A stretch of DNA of 64,000 nt from Nocardioides houyundeii (GCF_002865585.1 NZ_CP025581.1:2294001-2358000); one strand, 5' to 3'; positions 36,891-46,670 are shown, numbered from the stretch's first letter. A program made the numbers and translations. Notes: generated from the letters alone by a model not told the origin.

Positions 36891-38652
36891 CCGTGAAGGT
36901 GCTGCCCTGGCCCAGGGTGGAGTCCACCGTGACGGTGCCCTCGTGCAGCTCGACGATGCGCCGTGAGATCGCCAGTCCCAGTCCCGTGCCGGGGATGGAC
37001 AGCGCTTCCGGGTTGGACGAGCGGTGGAAGGCCGAGAACAGGTGGACCTGGTCCTGTCGCGAGATGCCCAGCCCCTGGTCGGACACGGAGAGCCACGCCC
37101 CGTCGGCGTCGCCGCCGACCTGCACGCTCACCCGTCCGCCCGGTCGGGAGTACTTCACCGCGTTGCCCAGGAGGTTGTCGCACACCCGACGCAGCTCCTC
37201 CGGGTCGCCGACGACGCTCACGGGTCCGTGCGGTGCGTCCAGGGAGACGGAGAGGGCCTGGCGGTCCAGCTGGACCGCGAGGGTCTCGATGCTGCCCCGG
37301 ACCAGGCCCGCCAGGTCAACTTCCTGCCGGGCCGGGGAGCGCTTCTCCTGCAGGCGGGAGTAGCTCAGGAGGTTGTCGATGAGCCCCTGGAGCCGGTGGG
37401 CGTTGCGGGTGATCGCCGGCAGGGAGACGTCGAGACTGGCTCCGTCCTCGAGCAGCTCGGTGTGACCCATGATGGAGGTCAGCGGGGTCTTCAGCTCGTG
37501 GGAGATGGTGGCGATCAGCTCGCCCTTGTAGCGGTCCAGCTCCTGGAGCTCGGCCAGCAGCCGCTGCTCGGTGCTGCGCAGCCGGGCGTTGAGCACCAGC
37601 GGGCCCAGCGTCCGGCCCACCTCCGCCAGGCCGGCTCGCTGGGGCGGGGTCAGGGCCGGCTGGTCGGCGGACCGCATCACCACGAGGTAGCCGAGCACGT
37701 CCCGGCCCACCAGCATCGGGCAGACGGCGGCCTGGGTGGCGTCGTGCAGACGCATCTTGTGCTGCAGTGCCTGCCCGCTCATCGGCAGCAGGTCGCTGGG
37801 GTCCGGTTCCAGCCCGACCTCGATCGGGAACCCGTGGTCGGCCTCGCTCAGCCGGACCAGGTCGCCGAGCAGGGTCTGGATGCCCGCGGTGACCGCGTTG
37901 GGCGCGGGGTAGCCAGCGGCGTGCTCCCAGGAGCCGTTCAGGGTCTCGGGGAAGCACCGCAGCCACGTCTGACAGCTGTCCAGCCCTTCCGCCACCGCCC
38001 GAACCGCCGCCTCGAGCACCAGGTCGAGGTCGACGAGGCTGCCGGCCAGGGCGACCTTGGTGAGCATCTCCCCCACCACCAGCTGCTCGGCCAGCCGGGC
38101 CCGGTGCTGGGCGTGGGAGAGGGCCAGCCCGGCCTGCACCACGAACATCTCGAGCAGCTCACGCTGCTGCTGGTCCGGGACCCGGCCACCGGGCGGGCGG
38201 TCCACGGACATGATGCCGAGCAGCTCGCCCGTGGGGGCGTACAACGGCCCGAAGAGGGCGTCTCCGGGATGCCAGGCGTCGGCGCCCTCCACCGGGTCGC
38301 AGTCGGGGACCCACATTCCCTCGAGGAACTCACCGGCGACCCGCCCGCGGGGGACGTAGCGGATGATCCCCCACTCGTCAGCCTGGTCGAACGCGTCCAG
38401 GATGAGCTGGACAGGGCGCCGCCTGCCGAGCACCTGCGCGCGGTAGTGCTCCGGTCCGGAGAAGGTGGACACCACCAGGGTGTCGCCCTGGATACGGGAG
38501 ATGGCCGCCACACCGTAGCCCAGCCCATCGGTGACGCCGGCGACGATCTCCTCCAGCACCCCGGCGGTGTCGGTGGAGGAGTTGACCCGCCGCATCAGCT
38601 CGTAGAGGCGCCCCAGGCGTGGGTCCTGAAGGAGATGGATCCCCTTGGACAC
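36850..38652 (-). CDS. GAF-domain histidine kinase (orphan)
   Basis: 600 aa from a GTG at 38652 with GGGGGAG upstream (an ATG at 38679 lacks a ribosome binding site). Two N-terminal GAF-like domains (about residues 15-180 and 200-350), then HisKA with phosphorylated His in SHELKTPLTSIMGH, and HATPase motifs DNLLGNAVKYS, VSDQGLGIS and GTGLGLAI. No membrane segments, so it is a cytosolic sensor. No response regulator is adjacent. Its stop overlaps the 3' end of cydDC tail to tail by 41 bp. Ligand unknown. Confidence 0.9.
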   Translation of the reverse strand: MSKGIHLLQDPRLGRLYELMRRVNSSTDTAGVLEEIVAGVTDGLGYGVAAISRIQGDTLVVSTFSGPEHYRAQVLGRRRPVQLILDAFDQADEWGIIRYVPRGRVAGEFLEGMWVPDCDPVEGADAWHPGDALFGPLYAPTGELLGIMSVDRPPGGRVPDQQQRELLEMFVVQAGLALSHAQHRARLAEQLVVGEMLTKVALAGSLVDLDLVLEAAVRAVAEGLDSCQTWLRCFPETLNGSWEHAAGYPAPNAVTAGIQTLLGDLVRLSEADHGFPIEVGLEPDPSDLLPMSGQALQHKMRLHDATQAAVCPMLVGRDVLGYLVVMRSADQPALTPPQRAGLAEVGRTLGPLVLNARLRSTEQRLLAELQELDRYKGELIATISHELKTPLTSIMGHTELLEDGASLDVSLPAITRNAHRLQGLIDNLLSYSRLQEKRSPARQEVDLAGLVRGSIETLAVQLDRQALSVSLDAPHGPVSVVGDPEELRRVCDNLLGNAVKYSRPGGRVSVQVGGDADGAWLSVSDQGLGISRQDQVHLFSAFHRSSNPEALSIPGTGLGLAISRRIVELHEGTVTVDSTLGQGSTFTVRLPRRPDSPRLG

Positions 38653-38736
38653 TGCTCCCCCACTCCGGGCCGGGCCCATGACGATGTGCTCGGAGTCTAG
38701 GGAGACCCAGGTACGCCATGCAGGGGAAACGCCGTC

Positions 38737-40428
38737 TCAGGCCTCGACGACCACCGGGATGATCATCGGACGGCGTCGGTGCGCCTTGCTGACCCACCGC
38801 CCGACCACACGCCGGATCGTCTGCTGGAGCTGGTAGGAGTCGGTCACCCCGTCCGCGATCACCCGGTCCAGGGCGTCCACGATCACCGGCTTCACCTCGG
38901 CGAAGGTGGCGTCGTCCTCGGCGAACCCGCGAGCATGGATCTCCGGACCTCCGGACACCTTGCCGGTGACCGAGTCCACGACCACGATCACCGAGATGAA
39001 GCCCTCCTCGCCGAGGATCCGACGGTCCTTCAGCGAGGCCTCGGTGATCCCGCCGACGGAGGTGCCGTCCACGAAGACGTAGCCGCAGGCGACCTTGCCG
39101 GCGATGCTGGCCACGCCGTCGACCAGGTCGACCACCACGCCGTCCTCGGCGATCACCACGTTGGCGGCCGGCACCCCGGTGGCACGGGCGAGCGCCGCGT
39201 TGGCGTGCATGTGCCGGATCTCCCCGTGCACCGGCATCACGTTGCGTGGCTTGACGATGTTGTAGCAGTAGAGGAGCTCCCCGGCGCTGGCGTGCCCGGA
39301 GACGTGCACCAGGGCGTTGCCCTTGTGGACCACGTTGGCGCCCAGGCGCGAGAGCCCGTTGATCACCCGGAACACCGCGTTCTCGTTGCCGGGGATGAGC
39401 GAGCTGGCGAGGACGACAGTGTCGCCCTCCTCGAGGTGCACGAAGCTGTGGTTGCGCTGGGCGATGCGGCTCAGCGCCGACATCGGCTCACCCTGGGAGC
39501 CGGTCGAGATCAGCACCTGACGCTCCGGCGCCAGCTCGGCGAGCTCCTTGGCGTCGACCAGCACGCCGGCCGGCACCCGGAGGTAGCCGAGCTCCTTGGC
39601 GATCTGCATGTTGCGCACCATCGAGCGGCCGACGTACGCCACCTTGCGCTTGTGGGCCACCGCCGCGTCGAGCGCCTGCTGGACCCGGTGCACGTGCGAG
39701 GCGAAGCAGGCCACGATGACCCGCTTCTCGCTCTTGTGGAACACCCGGTCCAGCACCGGCCCGATGTCCTTCTCGTGGGTGGTGAAGCCGGGCACCTCGG
39801 CGTTGGTGGAGTCGGTGAGGAACAGGTCGACCCCCTCCTCCCCGAGCCGGGAGAAGGCGCGCAGGTCCGTGATGCGCCCGTCGAGCGGGAGCTGGTCCAT
39901 CTTGAAGTCACCGGTGTGCAGGACCATCCCGGCCCCGGTGCGGATGGCGACGGCCAGGGCGTCGGGGATGGAGTGGTTGACCGCCACGAACTCCAGGTCG
40001 AAGGGCCCGAACGAGATCCGGTCGCCCTCGCGGACCTTGTGGTGCACGGTCTCGCGCAGGCGGTGCTCGCGCAGCTTCGGGTCCAGCAGCGCCAGCGTCA
40101 GCTCCGAGCCCACGAGCGGGATGTCTCCCCGCTCCCGCAGGAGGTACGGCGTGGCGCCGATGTGGTCCTCGTGACCGTGGGTCAGCACCAGCGCCTCCAC
40201 CGCGTCGAGCCGGTCCCGGATCGCCTCGAAGTCGGGCAGGATCAGGTCCACCCCGGGGTGGTGCTCCTCGGGGAAGAGCACCCCGCAGTCGACGATGAGC
40301 AGCCGGCCGTCGTACTCGAAGACGGTCATGTTGCGCCCGACCTCGCCGAGACCGCCCAGCGCGACGATCCGCAGGCCGCCGTCGGGCAGGGGTCCGGGCG
40401 CGGTCAGCTCGGGATGGGGGTGGGACAC
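38737..40428 (-). CDS. rnj: Ribonuclease J
   Basis: 563 aa metallo-beta-lactamase/beta-CASP nuclease of RNA processing and decay. The zinc motif HGHEDH is at residues 84-89; later metal ligands lie in LHTGDFKMD and in the beta-CASP region (STGSQGEPMSAL; HVSGHAS). The GTG start lies 11 bp after the dapA stop, and dapA-rnj is a common actinobacterial pair. Ends ~85 bp before the kinase start. Confidence 0.96.
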   Translation of the reverse strand: MSHPHPELTAPGPLPDGGLRIVALGGLGEVGRNMTVFEYDGRLLIVDCGVLFPEEHHPGVDLILPDFEAIRDRLDAVEALVLTHGHEDHIGATPYLLRERGDIPLVGSELTLALLDPKLREHRLRETVHHKVREGDRISFGPFDLEFVAVNHSIPDALAVAIRTGAGMVLHTGDFKMDQLPLDGRITDLRAFSRLGEEGVDLFLTDSTNAEVPGFTTHEKDIGPVLDRVFHKSEKRVIVACFASHVHRVQQALDAAVAHKRKVAYVGRSMVRNMQIAKELGYLRVPAGVLVDAKELAELAPERQVLISTGSQGEPMSALSRIAQRNHSFVHLEEGDTVVLASSLIPGNENAVFRVINGLSRLGANVVHKGNALVHVSGHASAGELLYCYNIVKPRNVMPVHGEIRHMHANAALARATGVPAANVVIAEDGVVVDLVDGVASIAGKVACGYVFVDGTSVGGITEASLKDRRILGEEGFISVIVVVDSVTGKVSGGPEIHARGFAEDDATFAEVKPVIVDALDRVIADGVTDSYQLQQTIRRVVGRWVSKAHRRRPMIIPVVVEA

Positions 40429-40439
40429 AGGCGGGTTCC

Positions 40440-41336
40440 TCAGATCAGGCCGGCGGCGAGGAGACCCTCGCGCAGGGCGGCGTATTCGGTCTCGTCCAGG
40501 GGAACCAGCGGTCCCCTGACGTGGCGGTTCTCGAGCACGCCTTGGAGCTGCAACGCCGCCTTGGCCGTGGTGGCTCCGTAGTTCGGGACGCCCATCACCG
40601 CCTCGAAGGCGGGGATCAGACGGTTGAAGGTCGCCAGCGCCGGGGCGTGGTCGCCGGAGAGGAAGGTCTCGATCATCGAGGCGAGCTCTCGGCCCGCGAC
40701 GTGCCCGACGACCGAGACGAGTCCGCAGCCCCCGTGGGCCAGGAACCCCAGGGTGGCGACGTCGTCGCCGGAGTAGACCGCGTAGCCCATCTGGGCCAGC
40801 TTGCTGGCGCGCACCAGGTCTCCCAGGGCGTCCTTGACCGCGATCACGTTGCTCCAGGTGAACGCCTCGGCCAGGGTCTCGGTGGTCAGCGACATGCCGA
40901 CCCGCCCGGGCACGTCGTAGAGCATGACCGGCAGGTCGGTGGCCTCGGTGACGGTACGGAAGTGGTGCAGCACCCCGCGCTGGGAGGGCTTGTTGTAGTA
41001 CGGGGTGACCAGCAGGACGCCGTCCGCGCCGATCTTGGCGGCGTTGAGGGCCAGCTCGACGGAGTGCGAGGTCGCGTTGGTGCCCACCCCGGCGATCACG
41101 GTGGCCCGGTCGCCGACGGCGTCCTTGACGGCGCGCAGCAGCTGGGCGTCCTCCTCGACGGTGGTGGTCGGCGCCTCCCCGGTGGTCCCCGACACGACGA
41201 CCCCGTCGTTGCCGTGGTCCACCAGGTGCGAGGCGATCCGCGCGGTGCCCTCGAGGTCGATCGAGCCGTCGTCGTGGAAGGCCGTCGCCATCGCGGTGAG
41301 CATGCGGCCGAACGGTGCGGCTGGAGCGGTCGTCAT
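40440..41336 (-). CDS. dapA: 4-hydroxy-tetrahydrodipicolinate synthase
   Basis: 298 aa first committed enzyme of the diaminopimelate/lysine pathway: condenses pyruvate with aspartate semialdehyde. The catalytic Tyr is in YDVPGR and the Schiff-base Lys in AVKDALGD; SGTTGEAPT is the substrate loop. ATG start at 41336. Cotranscription with rnj is suggested by the 11-bp gap. Feeds peptidoglycan synthesis. Confidence 0.95.
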   Translation of the reverse strand: MTTAPAAPFGRMLTAMATAFHDDGSIDLEGTARIASHLVDHGNDGVVVSGTTGEAPTTTVEEDAQLLRAVKDAVGDRATVIAGVGTNATSHSVELALNAAKIGADGVLLVTPYYNKPSQRGVLHHFRTVTEATDLPVMLYDVPGRVGMSLTTETLAEAFTWSNVIAVKDALGDLVRASKLAQMGYAVYSGDDVATLGFLAHGGCGLVSVVGHVAGRELASMIETFLSGDHAPALATFNRLIPAFEAVMGVPNYGATTAKAALQLQGVLENRHVRGPLVPLDETEYAALREGLLAAGLI

Positions 41337-41364
41337 GGGAGCAAGGCTACTGCCCCGGGCCGGC

Positions 41365-42291
41365 TCACAGGTGGGGCGCCACCTGCTCGGCCACCAGGCG
41401 CAGGTGGTCCAGGTCGGCGAGGTCGAGCACCTGCAGGTAGACCCGCTGCGCACCCAGGGCCGCGAACGTGCCGATCCGGTCCACGACCTCCTCGGGCGTG
41501 CCGGCCAGTCCGTTCTCGCGCAGCTCGGCGGGCTCGCGCCCGATCGCGGCGGCTCGACGCTCCACCTCCGCCTCGTCGCTGCCGACGCAGAGCACCAGGG
41601 CGTTGGACCACGTCATCGACTCCGGGTCCCGCCCGATCGACTCGCACGCGTCCCGCACCCGGCCGAACTGCTCCCGGGTCTCCTCCAGCCCCACGAACGG
41701 CACGTTGAACTCGTCGGCGTACCGGGCCGCCAGCGCCGGGGTACGGCGCTTGCCCCGGCCGCCGATCAGCACCGGCGGGCCGGGCTGCTGCACGGGCTTG
41801 GGCAGCGCGGGACTGTCGCGCAGGGCGTAGTGCTCCCCCTCGTGGGTGAAGGTCTCACCCAGCGGGGTGCGCCACAGGCCGGTGACGACCGCGAGCTGCT
41901 CGGCGAAGCGGTCGAACCGCTCGCGGGTGTCGGGGAAGGGGATCCCGTAGGCGGTGTGCTCTTCCTCGAACCAGCCGGCGCCCAGCCCCAGCTCGACCCG
42001 GCCGCCACTCATCTGGTCGACACCGGCGACCTGGACGGCGAGCACGCCGGGGTGGCGGAAGGTGGCCGACGTCATCAGGGTCCCGAGCCGGATGGTGCTG
42101 GTGTCCCGGGCCAGTCCGGCCAGAGTGGTCCAGGCGTCGGTGGGGCCGGGAAGCCCGTCGGTGCCCATCGGCAGGTAGTGGTCGGAGCGGAAGAAGGCTC
42201 CGAAGCCGAGTCGCTCGGCCTCCAGTGCGACGGCGAGCAGGTCGTCGTAGGTCGCGCCCTGCTGGGGTTCGGTGAAGATTCGCAGCTCCAT
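41365..42291 (-). CDS. LLM-class F420-dependent oxidoreductase
   Basis: 308 aa TIM-barrel luciferase-like oxidoreductase. Family motifs visible are AERLGFGAFFRSDHYL, the substrate/F420 region SGGRVELGLGAGWFEEEH and PVLIGGRGKRRTPALAA. Substrate unknown; the family includes F420-dependent reductases and monooxygenases. ATG at 42291 (MELRIFTEP) chosen over the earlier in-frame ATG at 42342 for fit to the family N-terminus; a GTG close by (VGVMELR) is possible. Confidence 0.88.
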   Translation of the reverse strand: MELRIFTEPQQGATYDDLLAVALEAERLGFGAFFRSDHYLPMGTDGLPGPTDAWTTLAGLARDTSTIRLGTLMTSATFRHPGVLAVQVAGVDQMSGGRVELGLGAGWFEEEHTAYGIPFPDTRERFDRFAEQLAVVTGLWRTPLGETFTHEGEHYALRDSPALPKPVQQPGPPVLIGGRGKRRTPALAARYADEFNVPFVGLEETREQFGRVRDACESIGRDPESMTWSNALVLCVGSDEAEVERRAAAIGREPAELRENGLAGTPEEVVDRIGTFAALGAQRVYLQVLDLADLDHLRLVAEQVAPHL

Positions 42292-42360
42292 GACCCCCAC
42301 TGTTTCACGCAGGGTGTTGCCACCGGCCCAGCGAGGGCTCAAGGAGCGCTCAGCGAGCGC

Positions 42361-42759
42361 TCAGCGAGGGCTCCGGATCGCCGGGATGACGTGCTGCTCC
42401 AGCATCGGCGCGAGGTCGTCGTAGGACCGGTCCAGGCGGGTCCAGCGCAGCTCGGCGATCTCGCCCCCGATCACCGGCTCGCCGGGCAGGGCAGCGGTGT
42501 AGACCGTGGAGTGCAGGGTGTGGCCGGGTTCGTTGGCCGCCGCGGAGGTGAACTCCCCCAGCAGCTCCAGGTCGGTGACGACCAGCCCCACCTCCTCGGC
42601 GGTCTCCCGGATCGCGCAGTCCTCGGGGTCCTCGCCGGGCTCGGGCTTGCCGCCCACCAGCATGAACCTGCCGGTGCCCTGCTTGCGCACCGTCAGCACC
42701 GCGCCGTCGCGCACGAACGCGACAGCGGAGACCACGATGTCAGCCACGCGCTCAGCCAC
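42361..42759 (-). CDS. NUDIX hydrolase
   Basis: 132 aa nucleoside-diphosphate-X hydrolase. The Nudix box reads GKPEPGEDPED followed by RETAEEVG, with the metal-binding REtAEEVG core intact. Its GTG overlaps the folA stop by 8 bp; a second GTG lies 12 bp downstream. Coupled to folA, it may be a pteridine- or nucleotide-related pyrophosphatase (dihydroneopterin-triphosphate type), but this is only a contextual guess. Confidence 0.88.
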   Translation of the reverse strand: MAERVADIVVSAVAFVRDGAVLTVRKQGTGRFMLVGGKPEPGEDPEDCAIRETAEEVGLVVTDLELLGEFTSAAANEPGHTLHSTVYTAALPGEPVIGGEIAELRWTRLDRSYDDLAPMLEQHVIPAIRSPR

Positions 42760-43264
42760 GGGCGTCCAGGCGGTTGCGCTCCCACCAGACCCAGTCCAGG
42801 TCCTCGCGCGAGACCCTGCGCACCTCGCGCCACTGGCTGAGGTCGACCTCGGGGAAGAACGCGTCGCCCTCGGGTGACAGGTGCACCTCGGTGAGCACCA
42901 TGTGGGTGGCCTGGTCCCGCGTCTCGGCATAGATCTGTCCGCCGCCGGCGATCACCGTGTCACCGGGCAGGCAGTCCGCGAGCGCCAGCGCCGCGGGCAC
43001 GCTGTGGGCGACCTGGACCTGGTCGCCGTACTGGCCGGGCGACCACTCGGGGTCCCGAGTGACCACCACGGTGCTGCGTCCCGGCAACGGACGCCCGATG
43101 GAGTCCCAGGTGGCGCGTCCCATCACCAGGGTGTGACCGAGCGTCTCGGCCTTGAAGTGGGCGAAGTCCTCGGGGAGGTGCCACGGGATCTCACCGCCGC
43201 GGCCGATCACCCGGTTCCGGGCGTGAGCCGCCACGATGACCACTCGCCTGTCCGCCTCGTGCAC
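42752..43264 (-). CDS. folA: Dihydrofolate reductase
   Basis: 170 aa NADPH-dependent reductase of dihydrofolate. Motifs: GRGGEIPWHLPEDFAHFKAE near the N-terminus, VMGRATWDSIGRPLPGR and VIAGGGQIYAET. GTG start at 43264. Normally adjacent to thyA; here a LysR regulator and a racemase separate them. The NUDIX gene overlaps its stop. Confidence 0.94.
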   Translation of the reverse strand: MHEADRRVVIVAAHARNRVIGRGGEIPWHLPEDFAHFKAETLGHTLVMGRATWDSIGRPLPGRSTVVVTRDPEWSPGQYGDQVQVAHSVPAALALADCLPGDTVIAGGGQIYAETRDQATHMVLTEVHLSPEGDAFFPEVDLSQWREVRRVSREDLDWVWWERNRLDARG

Positions 43265-43273
43265 GCGCCGACC

Positions 43274-44197
43274 CTACGCGGAGCCCGAGCCGGACCGCTC
43301 GGCTCCCACCGCGACAGGACCAGCGACCGGACCCGCGACCTGCAGCGCGGCCAGCAGCGCGGCGACGGCGGGGACCCGCTCGATCCCGCGTCGGTGCAGC
43401 ACGTCGATGCGGCGCGAGCCGAGCTCCGGCAGCTCCTCGGTGCGCACCCCGGGGTGTCGGAACGCGGTCAGCGCGGTCTCGGGCAGCACCGCGACGGCGA
43501 GCCCGCGCGCGACGAGCGCCTGCACGACCACGTAGTCGTCGGTGACGTGCCGGATGCGGGGCACGAACCCGGCCCGGGCGGCGCAGGCGACCAGGTGACC
43601 CCGGCACCGCTCGCAGCCGGCGACCCACGGCCGGTCCTCGAGCTCGGCCAACCGTCGTGGCACGGCCGCGACGTCGGCCGGCAGCACCAGGCGGATCGGG
43701 TCCTCGGCCAGGGGTGCGGCCACCAGCGCCTCCTCGGCGCGGTCCTCCTGGTAGCCGAAGACCAGGGCCAGGTCGACCGCGCCGCTGCGCACCAGCGCGG
43801 CGGCCTCCGGGGGCTCCGCCTCCACCAGGCTGACCTCGATCTCGGGGGCGGCGACCGCCAGCGCCGCCAACGCCGTCGGGACGATGACCGCCGACCCCGA
43901 GGGGAAGGAGGCCATCCGCGCTGAGCCGGACCGCAGCTGGGCCAGGTCGTCGAGCTCGGCAGCGGCGGCCTCGAGGTGGGCGGCCACCGCGTCGGCGTGG
44001 GCCAGCAGGCGGCGACCGGCTTCGGTGAGGTCGACGCCGCCGGCGCCGCGCACCAGCAGCGGTCCCCCCACCTCGCGCTCCAGCGCCCGCAGGTGCTGGC
44101 TCACCGCCGGCTGGGTCCAGCCCAGCTCGCGGGCGCCAGCGCTGATCGAGCCCGCACGGGCCACAGTCCGGAAGATGAGCACACGACGGGAGTCCAC
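43274..44197 (-). CDS. LysR-family transcriptional regulator
   Basis: 307 aa. Winged helix-turn-helix (ELGWTQPAVSQHLRALEREV) followed by the effector-binding domain. Divergent from the racemase over 77 bp that contains a near-palindromic ATAGCATTGCTTAT element, so the racemase is the likely target. Stop lies 9 bp before folA; read-through into folA is possible. GTG start. Confidence 0.9.
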   Translation of the reverse strand: MDSRRVLIFRTVARAGSISAGARELGWTQPAVSQHLRALEREVGGPLLVRGAGGVDLTEAGRRLLAHADAVAAHLEAAAAELDDLAQLRSGSARMASFPSGSAVIVPTALAALAVAAPEIEVSLVEAEPPEAAALVRSGAVDLALVFGYQEDRAEEALVAAPLAEDPIRLVLPADVAAVPRRLAELEDRPWVAGCERCRGHLVACAARAGFVPRIRHVTDDYVVVQALVARGLAVAVLPETALTAFRHPGVRTEELPELGSRRIDVLHRRGIERVPAVAALLAALQVAGPVAGPVAVGAERSGSGSA

Positions 44198-44203
44198 GCC
44201 TCA

Positions 44204-44217
44204 TAGCATTGCTTATG
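44204..44217. promoter_or_regulatory. Candidate LysR operator
   Basis: ATAGCATTGCTTAT is an imperfect inverted repeat (within a wider CATAG...CTTATG) in the 77-bp gap between the LysR start and the racemase start. LysR regulators bind dyads with a T-N11-A core in exactly this position. Inferred, not tested. Confidence 0.5.
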
Positions 44218-44274
44218 GGTCGTCGAAGAAGAAGCAGAGTTCCTTGGATCCCCTCAACCGGCCAGGATGGACGC

Positions 44275-44985
44275 ATGACGACTCTGGGCATCCTCGGCGG
44301 GATGAGCTGGCACTCGACCGTCGACTACTACACCCACATCAACGAGGCCGTGGCCCGCGAGCGCGGTGGACACCACAGCGCCGAGCTGCTGCTGGCCTCG
44401 ATGGACTTCGGGACGGTGCGCGCACTGCAGGTCGCCGGCGACTGGGACGGCGCCGGCCGGCTGCTGGGCGACGCCGCCCGCAGGCTCCAGGGTGCGGGGG
44501 CCGAGGCCGTACTGATCGCCACCAACCTGATGCACAAGGTGGCGCCGGCGGTGGAAGCCGCCGTTGACGTCCCGCTGCTCCACATCGGCGACGCGGTCGG
44601 CCACGCGGCGACCGCTGCCGGCTACGGCACGCTCGGGGTCGTGGGCACGCGCTGGGTGATGGAGGAGCCGTTCTACGGCGACCGACTGGGCGCCCACGGA
44701 CTCGCCTGCGTGGTGCCCGGCGCGGAGGACCGGCAGGTGCTGGACGAGGTGATCTTCTCCGAGCTGACCCTGGGCGTGGTCCGGGAGGAGTCCCGGGCGA
44801 CCTTCGCCCGGGTGCTGCAGGACCTCGCGTCCCGCGGCGCGGAGGCGGTGGTGCTGGCCTGCACCGAGATCCAGCTGCTGGTGCGGCCCGAGGACAGCCC
44901 GGTCCCGCTGATCGACTCGATGGCCGTGCACGCGGCGTACGCGGCGCAGGTCGCCCTCGGCGAGCCCGCCCGCCCAGCCGGCTAG
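44275..44985 (+). CDS. Aspartate/glutamate/hydantoin racemase family protein (YgeA-like)
   Basis: 236 aa PLP-independent racemase fold. First catalytic region is ATNLMHK (Thr-type, as in the YgeA subgroup) and the second is LACTEIQLL with the catalytic Cys. The N-terminal LGILGGMSW loop fits. YgeA-type enzymes have broad amino-acid specificity, so substrate is uncertain. It lies divergent from the LysR gene and overlaps thyA stop to stop by 4 bp. ATG at 44275. Confidence 0.88.
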   Translation: MTTLGILGGMSWHSTVDYYTHINEAVARERGGHHSAELLLASMDFGTVRALQVAGDWDGAGRLLGDAARRLQGAGAEAVLIATNLMHKVAPAVEAAVDVPLLHIGDAVGHAATAAGYGTLGVVGTRWVMEEPFYGDRLGAHGLACVVPGAEDRQVLDEVIFSELTLGVVREESRATFARVLQDLASRGAEAVVLACTEIQLLVRPEDSPVPLIDSMAVHAAYAAQVALGEPARPAG

Positions 44986-45791
44986 ACCGCGATCGGCGCC
45001 TTGATGCCCGGGTGCGGGTCGTACCCGTGCACCGAGATGTGCTCCAGGTCGAAGGCGTCCAGCTCGGTCACCGCGCGGTCCAGCTCGAGGCGCGGCAGCG
45101 GTCGGGGCTCGCGGGTCAGCTGCAGGCGCGCCTGGTCCAGGTGGTTGAGGTAGAGGTGAGCGTCACCGAGGGTGTGCACGAAGTCGCCGACCTCCAGGCC
45201 GGTGACCTGCGCGACCATGTGGGTCAGCAGCGCGTAGGAGGCGATGTTGAACGGCACGCCGAGGAAGACGTCCCCACTGCGCTGGTAGAGCTGGCAGCTG
45301 AGCCGGCCGGGACCGGTGGCGGACGGGGCGACGTAGAACTGGAACATGGTGTGGCACGGCGCGAGCGCCATGTCGCCGATGTCGGCGACGTTCCAGGCGC
45401 TCACGATGTGGCGGCGGCTGTCCGGGTTGTCCCGGATCTGCTGGACCACCTGGGCGATCTGGTCGATGTGCTGCCCGCCCGGGGTGGGCCAGGACCGCCA
45501 CTGGGCGCCGTACACCGGCCCGAGGTCGCCGTTCTGGTCCGCCCACTCGTCCCAGATGGAGATGCCGCGGTCCTGGAGCCACTTGACGTTGGTGTCCCCG
45601 CGCAGGAACCACAGCAGCTCGCCGAAGATGCTGCGGGTGTGCACCTTCTTCGTGGTCACCAGCGGGAACCCCTGGGAGAGGTCGAAGCGCATCTGGTGCC
45701 CGAAGACGCTGAGCGTGCCGGTGCCGGTGCGGTCGGACTTCTCGACGCCGTCGTCGAGGATCCGCTGGAGGAGGTCGAGGTACTGCTGCAC
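44982..45791 (-). CDS. thyA: Thymidylate synthase (ThyA)
   Basis: 269 aa, the usual length. Converts dUMP to dTMP with methylene-THF. Catalytic Cys in [11 protein letters not shown]; folate/dUMP regions [16 protein letters not shown] and [10 protein letters not shown]-terminal [11 protein letters not shown]. It ends by a 4-bp convergent overlap with the racemase. Follows PhzF after 36 bp, last of the gcvT-small-GNAT-PhzF-thyA minus-strand run. Confidence 0.96.
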   Translation of the reverse strand: MQQYLDLLQRILDDGVEKSDRTGTGTLSVFGHQMRFDLSQGFPLVTTKKVHTRSIFGELLWFLRGDTNVKWLQDRGISIWDEWADQNGDLGPVYGAQWRSWPTPGGQHIDQIAQVVQQIRDNPDSRRHIVSAWNVADIGDMALAPCHTMFQFYVAPSATGPGRLSCQLYQRSGDVFLGVPFNIASYALLTHMVAQVTGLEVGDFVHTLGDAHLYLNHLDQARLQLTREPRPLPRLELDRAVTELDAFDLEHISVHGYDPHPGIKAPIAV

Positions 45792-45827
45792 GGGGCGACT
45801 GTACGCCGTCCGGTCAGGCCAGGGGAC

Positions 45828-46658
45828 TCACCTGAGACGGAGGGTTCCCGAGATCGTGGTGCTGGTGTCCCCGCCCACCCAGGTGGTGTCCCCCACCTGG
45901 TCCACGTGGACGCGTCCCGCCCGGCCCAGCGCGGTGCCCTGGGCCGCGACGTAGGACGGGGGCAGCACGCCGCTGCCGATCAGCCACTGGGCCACGCCGG
46001 CGTTCAGCGACCCGGTGACCGGGTCCTCGGGGACGGCGAGCTCGGGGGCGAACCCGCGGACCTCGATGGAGACCTCTCCGCCCGGCGGGTACAGCCCGAC
46101 CACGCCCAGGTCGAGGTCGGCCATCGCGACGTAGTCGGGGTCCAGGGCCAGCACGGCGTCGGCGTCGCGGAGCCGGGCCGCCACCCAGCCGGGACCGTTG
46201 TCGACCCACTGGGCCGCCACGACCTCCGAGGGCTCGATGCGCAGCGCGCGGGCGATCGCGCGCACGGTCTCCGCGTCGGCGGGCCCGCTGCGCAGCAGCG
46301 GCGGAGCCGCGAAGGCGAGCCGTTCCCCGCGCCGGATGGTGACCAGGCCGGCGCCGCACTCCTGCACCACACGCTCGGCGTGCTGAGCCTGGCCCCCCGC
46401 CTCGAGCCACGCGTGCGCCGAGCCCAGCGTCGGGTGCCCGGCGAACGGCAGCTCCCCGCCGGGGGTGAAGATACGCAGCCGGTAGTCGGCCTCAGCGGTG
46501 GTGGGAGCCAGCAGGAAGGTGGTCTCGCTCAGGTTGGTCCAGCGCGCGAACGCCCGCATCTGCTCCTCGGTGAGGTCGTCCGCCGCGTGTACCACCGCCA
46601 CCGGGTTGCCCCTCAGCGGCTCGGCGGAGAAGACGTCGACCTGTCGGAAGTCATGCAT
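45828..46658 (-). CDS. PhzF-family isomerase/epimerase-like protein
   Basis: 276 aa PhzF fold. Motifs: RQVDVFSAEPLRGNPVAVV and ETTFLLAP with FTPGGELPFAGHPTLGSAH, and EDPVTGSLNAG near the C-terminus. Phenazine genes are absent, so a general PhzF-like housekeeping role is likelier. Lies 12 bp from the upstream GNAT gene. Confidence 0.9.
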   Translation of the reverse strand: MHDFRQVDVFSAEPLRGNPVAVVHAADDLTEEQMRAFARWTNLSETTFLLAPTTAEADYRLRIFTPGGELPFAGHPTLGSAHAWLEAGGQAQHAERVVQECGAGLVTIRRGERLAFAAPPLLRSGPADAETVRAIARALRIEPSEVVAAQWVDNGPGWVAARLRDADAVLALDPDYVAMADLDLGVVGLYPPGGEVSIEVRGFAPELAVPEDPVTGSLNAGVAQWLIGSGVLPPSYVAAQGTALGRAGRVHVDQVGDTTWVGGDTSTTISGTLRLR

Positions 46659-46670
46659 GACGCGAGCCTG

